Shown here: one piece after another, positions 7,904-14,865 of the stretch
How positions within the stretch are numbered: the stretch's first letter is position 1
Layout of the letters: each line of letters starts with the position of its first letter
Source: a virus
Direction: 5' to 3' (one strand)
Length of the DNA: 22,306 nucleotides
IMG/VR virus record: IMGVR_UViG_3300043427_000103
Location: 1-22,306 of that record
Translations under genes and position numbers: made by a program
Notes under the pieces: generated by a model
Database searches by the model: none
The model's input: the letters and a program-made list of their open reading frames with translations, nothing else
Told to the model about the DNA's origin: nothing

Positions 7904-8323
7904 ATGGCAACGCAACAGAATCCAGTACAGTACGGCAAAGCGATACAGTTTCAACTGCAAAGCATTGTTACGCCCGTACCCGTGTATGCCGCGTTTAACC
8001 GTAACTTTGCAACGCAACCCAAATTTATTGTTTGGATGTTAAGAAATGTTCATCAGGATGTTTATACAGGGCCAGTTCAATCGGTTAAGGGCATCGACCG
8101 CCCAACATTTCAGATAAGTATTTTTACGCAAGTAATAGAAGATGGTTTCACTATTTCCAATCAAATACTACAATCGCTACATGGTTATAGCGGTTTGTTT
8201 GGTGGTGCAACAAATGGTTTTCAGATTGCTAAAGCAGATGTTTTTTGGCTTTACAACACTTATGACAATGATGAAAAGTTAGCCCAAATTTTTCTTGATT
8301 GCACCCTAGATATTCCAACATAA
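7904..8323 (+). CDS. Putative tail completion/terminator protein
   Basis: The 139-residue product sits between the stopper and the tail-tube genes, where phages usually encode the protein capping the upper end of the tail tube and joining it to the head. It has a beta-rich composition with a central IDRPTFQISIFTQVIEDGFT segment and a following helix, then a strand rich in aromatic residues (DVFWLYNTYDNDEKLAQIFL). This pattern fits gp17/gpU-like tail terminators, where two helices pack on a sheet that senses the tube. I see no decisive motif, so the assignment rests on gene order and general shape. Its ATG follows the preceding stop directly, and a 33-bp gap with GAAGGAACT leads to the first tube gene. 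Confidence 0.6.
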   Translation: MATQQNPVQYGKAIQFQLQSIVTPVPVYAAFNRNFATQPKFIVWMLRNVHQDVYTGPVQSVKGIDRPTFQISIFTQVIEDGFTISNQILQSLHGYSGLFGGATNGFQIAKADVFWLYNTYDNDEKLAQIFLDCTLDIPT

Positions 8324-8356
8324 GACAACCCAACAACTTTTGAAGGAACTTTTAAA

Positions 8357-8851
8357 ATGGCACTACCAAATAAAATAATGGCGGGTTTTAGCGCGGCGTT
8401 GTATGCCCAATCGGGCGCGACACCTACCGCACTAACACTTACCCAACTTTCAACCCTTGGAAATGTTGCACCTATTGCAGTTATAGGTAATCTAATTCCA
8501 GTTGAAGCCGTACCCGCATTTGGGCAAGATGATGCCGTTGCTAGTTTCGGTGTAGCGGGTTCGCGTCAATCTGACAAAATCCCAACGCAATCCGCACCAA
8601 CATCACTTAGCGTAACTGCCGCATGGAATCCTAGCGACACAATGCTTTTGCTGATGCGCGGCGATGCCTATAGCGGCGTTATTGACCGTACTTTTGTAGT
8701 TAGTGCTACCGAAGGGTCAAACATCGTTTATTACGCCTTTAACGCCCGCGTAAGCCAGTTTACGATTGATTCAAGCCCTAGTGCTGAAGCCAAATGCAAT
8801 TTCACCATTCACCCCCGTGGAAATCTCTACGGTTGGTCTAACAACGCCTAA
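8357..8851 (+). CDS. Major tail tube protein, copy 1
   Basis: The 164-residue protein is one of two tandem paralogs that probably polymerise into the tail tube. A tube role is inferred from position (after the neck genes and before the G/T chaperones and tape measure), size, and a beta-rich sequence with a repeated strand-turn pattern. It shares with copy 2 two long identical blocks: 38 residues from PVEAVPAFGQDD to APTSLS, and 26 residues from RVSQFTIDSSPS to the C-terminal HPRGN. The N-terminal 35 residues are the most different part, with copy 2 carrying an extra Gly-rich loop. AAGGA lies nine bases before the ATG, a longer spacer than in copy 2. No Ig-like C-terminal decoration domain is present. 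Confidence 0.75.
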   Translation: MALPNKIMAGFSAALYAQSGATPTALTLTQLSTLGNVAPIAVIGNLIPVEAVPAFGQDDAVASFGVAGSRQSDKIPTQSAPTSLSVTAAWNPSDTMLLLMRGDAYSGVIDRTFVVSATEGSNIVYYAFNARVSQFTIDSSPSAEAKCNFTIHPRGNLYGWSNNA

Positions 8852-8860
8852 AGGAATATC

Positions 8861-9382
8861 ATGGCTATACCAAATAAAGTTTTAGCGGGTTTTAGCGCAT
8901 CGTTGTATATGCAAAGCGCGGCAACGCCTACGCCACTTACAACGGCAAACCTTTCCGTATGGACAGGACAAGTTACAACCATCGTAGGCACGGCGGCTAA
9001 CGGTACTGGCGGCGCGGGTGTTTTGTTGCCCGTGGAAGCCGTACCCGCGTTTGGTCAAGATGATGCGGTTGCATCTTTTGGCGTAGCGGGTTCACGCCAA
9101 AGCGATAAGATTCCTACGCAATCTGCGCCTACATCGTTAAGCATTACCGCGGCTTGGAATCCAAGCGATACCGCGTTATTGCAAATCCGCGCTGATGCCT
9201 ATAGCGGTACGGTTGACCGTACTTTTGTCGTTGCCGCGGTTGACGGTGCTAATACGGTTGCGTATGCGTTCAATGGTCGCGTTTCTCAATTCACAATTGA
9301 TTCAAGCCCAAGCGCAGAAGCAAAATGCAACTTTACAATTCATCCGAGGGGCAACCAATATGGTTGGTCTAATAACACATGA
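8861..9382 (+). CDS. Major tail tube protein, copy 2 (tandem paralog)
   Basis: The 173-residue product follows copy 1 after nine bases. It differs mainly in residues 20-55, where a loop (GTAANGTGGAG) is inserted, and matches copy 1 exactly in the 38-residue core block and in the 26-residue C-terminal block. In 32 codons of that core (AFGQDD to TSLS) I count 19 synonymous differences and no amino-acid change, so the duplication is old and both copies are held under strong purifying selection. AAAGGA lies five bases upstream of the ATG, the better-placed ribosome binding site of the two. The pair could form a mixed tube, or one copy could be used at the tip or neck end. That is inference. Confidence 0.75.
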   Translation: MAIPNKVLAGFSASLYMQSAATPTPLTTANLSVWTGQVTTIVGTAANGTGGAGVLLPVEAVPAFGQDDAVASFGVAGSRQSDKIPTQSAPTSLSITAAWNPSDTALLQIRADAYSGTVDRTFVVAAVDGANTVAYAFNGRVSQFTIDSSPSAEAKCNFTIHPRGNQYGWSNNT

Positions 9383-9552
9383 TGACCGTAGAAGAAGCCG
9401 TAGAAGTTCTAAGCACTACCTACCAATCACTTGATGCGGTTGCACAAGGAATGGTAGTAGATGCCGAAGAACTAGAAGATGCAATTGCCGCCGCTGATGC
9501 GGATTCTGTAGAAGCGGTATGTTTAAAAGTTCTTAGTAAATACAATACATAA
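9379..9552 (+). CDS. Small acidic ORF after the tail tube genes, unknown
   Basis: A 57-codon reading frame starts at an ATG that overlaps the stop of the second tube gene (ATGA) and has a second in-frame ATG at 9382. The product is very acidic (many Glu and Asp, e.g. VVDAEELEDAIAAADADSVE) with a predicted amphipathic helix and no Cys pattern or signal. I recognise no family. It is flanked tightly by the tube gene and the next small ORF (one base after its stop), fits the packing of the operon and uses similar codons, so it is probably translated by reinitiation. Its position after the tube genes would suit a small tail accessory or chaperone protein, but nothing in the sequence proves this. 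Confidence 0.5.
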   Translation: MMTVEEAVEVLSTTYQSLDAVAQGMVVDAEELEDAIAAADADSVEAVCLKVLSKYNT

Positions 9553-9553
9553 T

Positions 9554-9781
9554 ATGCAAACGACAATAAAAGACAGTAACGATTTGTTGAACTTCTTGGT
9601 AGCCCAATCCGATTCGCGTAAGGATTGGTTTGGGTTTACCGCACAAAAATTAACTGCTATTTCTTTGGCGCATGATATTGCCGCAAACCATGCGGATAAG
9701 TTTACGCCCGATGAAATCGTAGATTATGTGCATACGCTAAACAACGCGTTGTACCAAAAGATTATTAAGCCAATGGGTTAA
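9554..9781 (+). CDS. Small ORF, 75 residues, unknown
   Basis: The product is mostly helical by composition: a polar N-terminus, LLNFLVAQSDSRKDWFGFTA, then an Ala/His/Asp-rich helix (ISLAHDIAANHADKFTPDEI) and an aromatic, basic end (LYQKIIKPMG). I do not recognise a family and there is no transmembrane or signal segment. The start ATG is one base after the stop of the previous small ORF and its stop is two bases before the next ATG, so it is well embedded in the operon. Codon use resembles the surrounding genes. Function cannot be assigned; position suggests a tail or head-tail accessory protein. Confidence 0.6.
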   Translation: MQTTIKDSNDLLNFLVAQSDSRKDWFGFTAQKLTAISLAHDIAANHADKFTPDEIVDYVHTLNNALYQKIIKPMG

Positions 9782-9783
9782 GT

Positions 9784-10344
9784 ATGTCGGGCGTTACCTA
9801 CAAAATCGAAGGCTTGAAAAGTGTACTAGCCGCGTTTGAGGAACTAGCATCTGAGATTGGCGACAAGAAAGCACGAAGTTCTATTTTAGTACCCGCCGCA
9901 CGGGAAGCAATGAAACCCGTGTTAACAATGGCGCAAATGAACGCGCCTAAAGATACTGGCGATTTATCTAGGACAATGCAAATAGAAGCCCGCCGCCCAA
10001 CCAAGCGCGATATTCGTTCTAAATACATCACCGAAAACGATACAGTAATTGCTTTGGTAACAACTAAAGCGTTTAAGAAAAAACTTAAAAAAGAGTTTTA
10101 CGAAAAAAATGCGGCGTTGTACAAATCAGATAAAGCGCAATACGACCGAGATTTAAAAGAAGCAAAGCGGCAAGAAGGCGTTTTATCGGATGCCCGTGCC
10201 ATAGCACAAGAATTCGGCACGGCTAGAAATGGCGCACAACCGTTTTTACGCCCTGCTTTGGAATCCCAAGCCAATCAAACCGCCAAGCGGCTAGGGGAAA
10301 TTTTAGCAAGGCGAATCAGTAAATACAGGATAAAAAATAAATGA
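9784..10344 (+). CDS. HK97 gp10-like neck/tail completion protein
   Basis: The 186-residue protein resembles the HK97 gp10 family, which joins head and tail. Landmarks are a short N-terminal strand and helix (YKIEGLKSVLAAFEELASEI), the ARSSILVPAAREAMKPVL helix, the characteristic APKDTGDLSRTM turn (residues about 57-68), and the C-terminal EFGTARNGAQPFLRPALESQ segment (about 139-158). In HK97-type genomes the gene usually lies before the tail tube; here it comes after both tube copies and two small ORFs. A long Lys-rich insertion (residues about 95-130, FKKKLKKEFYEKNAALYKS and following) separates the two conserved parts. The 3' end overlaps the next gene by four bases. Confidence 0.8.
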   Translation: MSGVTYKIEGLKSVLAAFEELASEIGDKKARSSILVPAAREAMKPVLTMAQMNAPKDTGDLSRTMQIEARRPTKRDIRSKYITENDTVIALVTTKAFKKKLKKEFYEKNAALYKSDKAQYDRDLKEAKRQEGVLSDARAIAQEFGTARNGAQPFLRPALESQANQTAKRLGEILARRISKYRIKNK

Positions 10345-10823
10345 CAAAACTAAGTTCGGCATTTGGTGAAAAGTACCAAGCAAAACGAAAAGACCTTTTA
10401 ACCCGTTCGTTTGTATTGAATGGGCATACCTTTAAGGTTCGCATCCCTTTAATGATTGAATCAGATGCAATCTATAAAAAGGTTTCTAACCCTGATGATG
10501 AAACAATAGAAAAAATCTACCAAGAAATTACCGCGCCATTGCGACAGTTTGAAAGCAATCAAACCGAAGATTTTAAATTTATGGATACCGATATTTTGGT
10601 TGAAGGGCGTTCAATGCGCGAAGCCGCCAAGAACAAAGCCATTACCGAAGCCCGCATTACTGAATTCTTTAAGTTGTTAGTTCCTGAAATGGAAGGCGTA
10701 ACCCTTGAAGATTTAACCTATGCCGACATTGAAGAAGAATTCCCTATTGCCGTGCAAATGATGATTGTGGAAAAGATTGGCGAAGTAATTAGCCCAACCT
10801 ACAGGGAAGCGCGGGGAAACTAA
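10341..10823 (+). CDS. Tail assembly chaperone, lambda gpG-like
   Basis: The 160-residue product is the short form of the tail assembly chaperone pair, which coats the tape measure while the tube is assembled and is absent from the mature virion. Homology is not visible directly. The assignment comes from position just upstream of the tape measure, from the size, and from the programmed frameshift at its 3' end. The last four codons are CGG GGA AAC TAA, where G GGA AAC is a canonical -1 slippery heptamer directly before the stop. The protein is charged, with predicted helices in the middle (AAKNKAITEARITEFFKLLV) and an acidic helix near the end. Most ribosomes should terminate here; a fraction shift to make the GT-like fusion. 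Confidence 0.8.
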   Translation: MTKLSSAFGEKYQAKRKDLLTRSFVLNGHTFKVRIPLMIESDAIYKKVSNPDDETIEKIYQEITAPLRQFESNQTEDFKFMDTDILVEGRSMREAAKNKAITEARITEFFKLLVPEMEGVTLEDLTYADIEEEFPIAVQMMIVEKIGEVISPTYREARGN

Positions 10824-10871
10824 TAGGCTCGTTGAAAAGCCAATGCCTAGCCGCAATGATTTTCAACGGGC
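10814..10871 (+). promoter_or_regulatory. Programmed -1 frameshift site: slippery heptamer and stem-loop
   Basis: The slippery heptamer GGGAAAC occupies 10814-10820, in the correct register (G GGA AAC) for a -1 slip. After a 6-nt spacer (10821-10826) a 12-bp stem forms from GCTCGTTGAAAA (10827-10838) and TTTTCAACGGGC (10860-10871), with a single G-U wobble at 10829/10869 and a 21-nt loop. The stop codon of the zero-frame gene is at 10821-10823. After slipping, reading continues CTA ATA GGC TCG TTG into the open -1 frame, so ribosomes pass into the following gene without a start codon. The arrangement of heptamer, spacer and stem is that of known lambda G-GT type signals. Confidence 0.9.
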
Positions 10872-11185
10872 ATACCCTAGAAACAATTGAAGAATTAGAC
10901 GATGTAACTTTGGCAAACATTCAAACAATGTATGCCGATGGAATGGTTGGAAATTATGGGATTCTTACGCAATTGGCTACCCTGACAAACGGGGTATTTA
11001 ATTACATGAGAACGGCAAATTCACCGCCATATAAACTAGCCAACATTTTGGGTAGTGCGTATGATTACATCTACCCGCCTTTATCTGCTGATAAGCAAAA
11101 GGCGGCAGTAAATGATAGCCTTTTAGCATTTATGCAACAGGCGCAAGGATTTGATAAAACATTGTTTGGGGTAAAAGATGGCTAA
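10832..11185 (+). CDS. Tail assembly chaperone GT-type extension (-1 frame, gpT-like)
   Basis: This frame lies in the -1 register relative to the upstream chaperone gene and has no ATG start or Shine-Dalgarno; its first start-like codon is TTG at 10832. Shifted ribosomes enter earlier, at 10820. The predicted fusion therefore contains the 160 upstream residues followed by 121 residues from this frame (281 in all), joined as REARGN-LIGSLKSQ. The extension is alpha-helical, with TLETIEELDDVTLANIQTMY and a C-terminal helix that ends just before the tape measure. The same arrangement in lambda (gpG, gpGT) supplies the tape-measure-bound chaperone. Its stop overlaps the tape measure start by 8 bp. 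Independent initiation at TTG is unlikely. Confidence 0.82.
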   Translation: MKSQCLAAMIFNGHTLETIEELDDVTLANIQTMYADGMVGNYGILTQLATLTNGVFNYMRTANSPPYKLANILGSAYDYIYPPLSADKQKAAVNDSLLAFMQQAQGFDKTLFGVKDG

Positions 11186-13187
11186 TATGATTGCCCGCTT
11201 AGGCGTAGCCCTAGGAATAGATACCGCGGAATTCAATAAAGGTATTGAAGCCGCGGGAAAGAAACTAGAAAAGTTTAGCGAAGCCGCCGAAAAGTTTGGC
11301 AAGATAGGCGCGGTTGCATTGGTTGCCGCAAGCGTTGCCGCGGTTAGATATGCTGATGAACTTTTTGATGTTGCCGAAGCCAATGAAATGGCAATTGGTA
11401 CAGTTTTAAAATTATCAAATGCGTTGCAAGATTCAGGCGGCAAAGCGGATAACGCGGGCAAAATGCTATCGGCGTTTACCAAATTTATTGACGATGCCGC
11501 GGGCGGTTCAGATAAAGCGCAAAAAACTGCTAAAGAATTAGGCATTAGTTTACAGGACTTGGGGAAACTTTCCCAAGAAGAATTGCTAAACAAACTGGTT
11601 GCCAACTTAGCCAAAGTTGAAGACCCAATTACGCGAAACGCCAAGGCAATGGAAATATTTTCCAAAGCCGCCAAGGGCGTTGACATGGTTGGCTTTGCCG
11701 AAAAGGTATCGCAAGCCAATCCATTGATTGAAGAACAAGAAAAAGCAATCAAAGCCGCCGCAGATGTAATGGAATTTTTTGAGAAAACTTCCCGCGATGT
11801 AATGTTGGTATTGGCTACGGAACTTGGGCCAATCCTAAAGTCAACAGTTGATTACATGAAAACAATGAGTGACTACGGCGTGTCACTAAGTGGAATTTTT
11901 AAAGTTGTATTTCAAACGGTTTCTGTTCTTGGTGCTAATGTTGCATTTGTCTTTAAAGGTATTGCTGATGAAATTCAACATACCTATGAAAACGCCGTTA
12001 CCTTAGTTACTAAAGGCGTTGATGCGGCAATAGCAGGAAATAAAAAATACGATGCCTACCGCGCATCACAACGCCAAAACTTAGATTTCTTTGAATCCCA
12101 AATAATGGGTACAAGTTACGGGCGTAGTGGTGTCGATGAACGCCGTACAGATAATTTAAAATCAAAATCCAGTAGTAGTGGCGGTGGTCGCCCCGTAACC
12201 GCGGCGCGTGATAAAGATGCTGAAGCCGCAGAAAAAGCAAGATTGCGGGCGTTAGAAAAATACTTTGCTGAACTACAACGCCTAGATAAAATTTTATTAG
12301 ATGTTGCGGGCAAAGAAAATAACGCGTTTACAGATTCATTAAAACGAATTGAAAATGATGAACAAGGTTTAAAAATAAAGAACGCATTGTTAGACATAGA
12401 AAATACAACGCGTAATTTGCGTTCTGAAGATATACAGTTAACAAAAGATTTGTATCTTGAAGAACAAAAAAGATTAGAAAATATTAGGGAAATTGAACGC
12501 AACAATCTTTTATCTATTGAAGCAAAAGAATATTTGGTTGCACAAGAAAACGCATTAGCCAATGCGACCGAACGCTATTTACGCGCACAAAACCAAGCAA
12601 TTAAAGCGCAACGCGAAGGAACTACCGAACAAGGCTTTATGAAAGAAGGCGCAAAGTTTTTCCGTGATTTGCCAACCGAATTAGAAAATGGCGCAAAGGC
12701 TTTTGGTTCTGTAATGGGCAACATGGAAAGCGCATTAGATAACTTTGTTCGCACGGGCAAGTTATCGTTTAAGAGTTTGGCGCGTAGCATCATTCAAGAT
12801 TTGATTGCTATTCAATTGCGGGCATCAGCAACGGGTTTGTTTAAATCATTGTTTGGGATGTATGCAAGTGGCGGCTTTGGTACTGGCAACGCATACGGTA
12901 ATGCTGACATTGGCGGGTTCTTAGCCGATGGCGGTTCTGCTAATGCGAATACGCCTTATGTTGTCGGCGAACGCGGGCCTGAACTGTTTGTACCCCGTTC
13001 GTCAGGTACAGTAATTCCCAACCATGCGTTAGGCGGCGCGGGCGGTACTACGATGGTTACAAACAACTACATTAACGCCATTGATACTAAATCGTTTGAA
13101 GAACGCTTGTACGGCAGTTCTAACGCAATATGGGCGGCAAATCAGTATGCCAATAAATCGTTGGCGGTGAATAGGGGTCGGGCATGA
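11178..13187 (+). CDS. Tail tape measure protein
   Basis: The 669-residue protein runs inside the tail tube and sets its length; at the usual 1.5 Angstrom per residue it predicts a tail of roughly 100 nm. N-terminal residues 1-65 contain the MIARLGVALGIDTAEFNKGI start and an Ala-rich helix. Residues about 230-265 are hydrophobic (SLSGIFKVVFQTVSVLGANV), probably for membrane penetration. A flexible Ser/Gly linker follows at about 328-340, then a long charged coiled-coil region to about 480. From about 523 a lambda tape-measure C-terminal segment is seen (FVRTGKLSFKSLARSIIQDL), and near the C-terminus TPYVVGERGPELFVPRSSG, the common tape-measure end. The ATG overlaps the preceding stop, and the TGA overlaps the next ATG. 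Confidence 0.93.
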   Translation: MANMIARLGVALGIDTAEFNKGIEAAGKKLEKFSEAAEKFGKIGAVALVAASVAAVRYADELFDVAEANEMAIGTVLKLSNALQDSGGKADNAGKMLSAFTKFIDDAAGGSDKAQKTAKELGISLQDLGKLSQEELLNKLVANLAKVEDPITRNAKAMEIFSKAAKGVDMVGFAEKVSQANPLIEEQEKAIKAAADVMEFFEKTSRDVMLVLATELGPILKSTVDYMKTMSDYGVSLSGIFKVVFQTVSVLGANVAFVFKGIADEIQHTYENAVTLVTKGVDAAIAGNKKYDAYRASQRQNLDFFESQIMGTSYGRSGVDERRTDNLKSKSSSSGGGRPVTAARDKDAEAAEKARLRALEKYFAELQRLDKILLDVAGKENNAFTDSLKRIENDEQGLKIKNALLDIENTTRNLRSEDIQLTKDLYLEEQKRLENIREIERNNLLSIEAKEYLVAQENALANATERYLRAQNQAIKAQREGTTEQGFMKEGAKFFRDLPTELENGAKAFGSVMGNMESALDNFVRTGKLSFKSLARSIIQDLIAIQLRASATGLFKSLFGMYASGGFGTGNAYGNADIGGFLADGGSANANTPYVVGERGPELFVPRSSGTVIPNHALGGAGGTTMVTNNYINAIDTKSFEERLYGSSNAIWAANQYANKSLAVNRGRA

Positions 13188-13780
13188 GTTTCCAAACCAT
13201 CTTTGATATACAACAATCCATGACGGTAAACAACCGCCGTATGGTTGGACAACAAGTAGCCCGTTCGGGTTATATCACCGTAGCGCAATACCTAACCGCC
13301 GTGCCTTGGGTGTTTACTATTCAACCCCATGCCTACCTTTACTATCCACAAGTTCGGGATATTATCCAAACTATTGATAACAGGGATAGGCAATTGCCTG
13401 AACAAATTAGTTTTGCAAGTACAAATTTACAATGGTTTGTAAAGATGCGTGGAACGGCTACGGCGGCAACCTTAAACGGTGCGCCCGCGGCTAATACGCA
13501 AACACTTGCGCTAACTTCTAACGGCACATTTAAGGCGGGCGATTTCATTATGATTAGCGGCTATGTTTACAAGATTAGCGCAGATAGCGCGGGTTCATCG
13601 GTAGGCATACATCGCCCCTTGATTGGTACGCCCGCATCGGGTACAACTGTTTTCTTGGGAACTGCTTGCACATTTAATGTTGTTGCAGAATCATGCCCAA
13701 CATATACATTAAACCCAATGACGGATGGCGCATTTGTGCAATGGGATTCGCCATTTGTTTTTAGAGAATACATCGTATGA
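13184..13780 (+). CDS. Minor tail protein, distal-tail type
   Basis: The 198-residue product is the first gene after the tape measure, the position of lambda gpM and Dit-like proteins that join tube and tip. Residues 1-80 (MSFQTIFDIQQSMTVNNRRM and on) form the conserved N-terminal part with an aromatic-rich PWVFTIQPHAYLYYPQVRD segment. Residues 110-165 contain the recurrent beta-insert FKAGDFIMISGYVYKISAD, SVGIHRPLIGTPASG, TTVFLGTACTFNV, found in several minor tail proteins where a small barrel carries the G-D-F/Y-I-x-I motif. The start ATG overlaps the tape-measure stop (ATGA) and its own stop overlaps the next ATG. Precise role in the tip cannot be read from sequence. Confidence 0.6.
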   Translation: MSFQTIFDIQQSMTVNNRRMVGQQVARSGYITVAQYLTAVPWVFTIQPHAYLYYPQVRDIIQTIDNRDRQLPEQISFASTNLQWFVKMRGTATAATLNGAPAANTQTLALTSNGTFKAGDFIMISGYVYKISADSAGSSVGIHRPLIGTPASGTTVFLGTACTFNVVAESCPTYTLNPMTDGAFVQWDSPFVFREYIV

Positions 13781-14421
13781 CAACAATTAACGCGGTAACT
13801 GGTTATCAAATCAACCATGCGGAATTTGTAAAACTTACCGTTGGTACTGCGGGAACTGTTTACACATTCTGCAACGCCGCCGCGCCTATTACGGTTGGCG
13901 GCATTACCTTTTCAAACCTTGGTGCGTTACTTAGCGTTGGCGATGTTCAGCGCGATATTAAGGCTACATCGGATGACATGGCTATTCAATTAACGGGCAT
14001 CAACCCAAGCAATGTAGCGTTGATTTTAAGCAACGACATTAAAGGTTCATTGGTAGAAGTATGGCGCGGGTTCTTTGATTCAAACAACCAAATTATTACT
14101 ACGCCTACAACGCAATTTTTTAAACGCTACCAAGGAATTATCAATAGCGTTTCTATCACAGAAGATTTTAATTCTGAAGCGCGTACACGCATTGCAACTT
14201 GTTCTATTTCGTGTTCATCAATGCGGCGTGTTTTAGAAAACAGATTGTCGGGTGTTAAGACAAATCAAAACAACTGGCAATTTATTTATAGCGGTGATAC
14301 ATCAATGAACCGCGTAAGTGAAATTTCTAATACATTTTTTGACTTTGGTTCACCGCCAAAAACAAATACACAATCAAGCGATACTACAGTAACAGATACA
14401 GGATACGTTGACCCGCCATGA
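13777..14421 (+). CDS. Minor tail protein, gpL/DUF2163-like
   Basis: The 214-residue protein resembles tail-tip proteins of the DUF2163/BR0599 kind, with similarities in order of elements: a start strand (YQINHAEFVKLTVGTAGTVY), an ITVGGITFSNLGALLSVGDV strand pair, the GINPSNVALILSNDIKGSLV helix-turn, then VWRGFFDSNNQII and a final strand IATCSISCSSMRRVLENR with two Cys. Its place after the distal-tail gene matches lambda gpL, which in lambda carries an iron-sulfur cluster. Whether the Cys residues here (near residue 32 and at 147-151) do so is not shown. The C-terminal 25 residues (TNTQSSDTTVTDTGYVDPP) look disordered. The start overlaps the preceding stop by four bases and its stop overlaps the acetyltransferase start by four. 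Confidence 0.55.
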   Translation: MTTINAVTGYQINHAEFVKLTVGTAGTVYTFCNAAAPITVGGITFSNLGALLSVGDVQRDIKATSDDMAIQLTGINPSNVALILSNDIKGSLVEVWRGFFDSNNQIITTPTTQFFKRYQGIINSVSITEDFNSEARTRIATCSISCSSMRRVLENRLSGVKTNQNNWQFIYSGDTSMNRVSEISNTFFDFGSPPKTNTQSSDTTVTDTGYVDPP

Positions 14422-14864
14422 TAAGACCCGCAACAAGATACGACATACCTAGATTGTTAGAAATTGTAGAGGCTTACGCTTATGAAAACCCTATTAAAAA
14501 ACTTGGCGAATCGCATAATCACTTTCCCCGCTATGTTGAAGAACTATTGTTTAGCATCATTCAAGGGCGTGGGTTCATTTATATCGATTCGCATCACAGG
14601 GGCGCGATTGTGGCTTATAAAAGTTCTAACATTTGGTCGCCCAAAGTAAAAGAATTAAACGAATTGCTTTGGTGGGTAGAACCCGAACATCGTAACGGAA
14701 CAATTGGCGGTAGGCTTTGGAAAGCGTTTGATGAACGCGCAAAGGAAATGTTAAAAGCGGGCGATGTAGATTTTGTTTGTACATCGATTTCTGCTAACGG
14801 CCCGTTTATCGATTACACGCGCAGGGGATACAAAGCCCTTGGCGCAACTTTTGTTAGGGAATGA
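14418..14864 (+). CDS. GNAT-family N-acetyltransferase within the tail-tip operon
   Basis: The 148-residue product matches GNAT acetyltransferases that transfer an acetyl group from acetyl-CoA to an amine. The N-terminus (MIRPATRYDIPRLLEIVEAY) is the usual first strand and helix. Motif A is VEPEHRNGTIGGRLW (residues about 87-101), where the R-x-x-x-x-G-G loop binds the CoA pyrophosphate. Motif B is FIDYTRRGYKALG (about 130-142). Size is that of a minimal GNAT fold. The substrate cannot be predicted: possibilities are a tail protein, a host protein or a small molecule. It lies where lambda-type tail operons carry the gpK peptidoglycan hydrolase and gpI, with ATGA coupling to the minor tail gene upstream. 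Its stop overlaps no gene and the next start follows after one base. Confidence 0.82.
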   Translation: MIRPATRYDIPRLLEIVEAYAYENPIKKLGESHNHFPRYVEELLFSIIQGRGFIYIDSHHRGAIVAYKSSNIWSPKVKELNELLWWVEPEHRNGTIGGRLWKAFDERAKEMLKAGDVDFVCTSISANGPFIDYTRRGYKALGATFVRE

Positions 14865-14865
14865 A

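Noticed and set aside
9361-9400. Possible frameshift between tube copy 2 and the small acidic ORF, which is in the -1 frame relative to it
   Set aside because: No slippery heptamer is present, and the -1 frame has a TAA at 9373-9375, so a shift could only occur in the last few bases. The ATGA overlap favours reinitiation.
11123-11752. Minus-strand open frame of 209 codons opposite the tape measure
   Set aside because: It is antisense to a well supported tape measure gene, has a low-complexity Ser/Ala/Leu composition and no neighbouring minus-strand genes.
14773-14865. Upstream extension of the tip protein start
   Set aside because: It would overlap 92 bp of the acetyltransferase gene and lacks a Shine-Dalgarno. 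ATG 14866 has AGGGA at a good distance and starts the family-like hydrophobic N-terminus.
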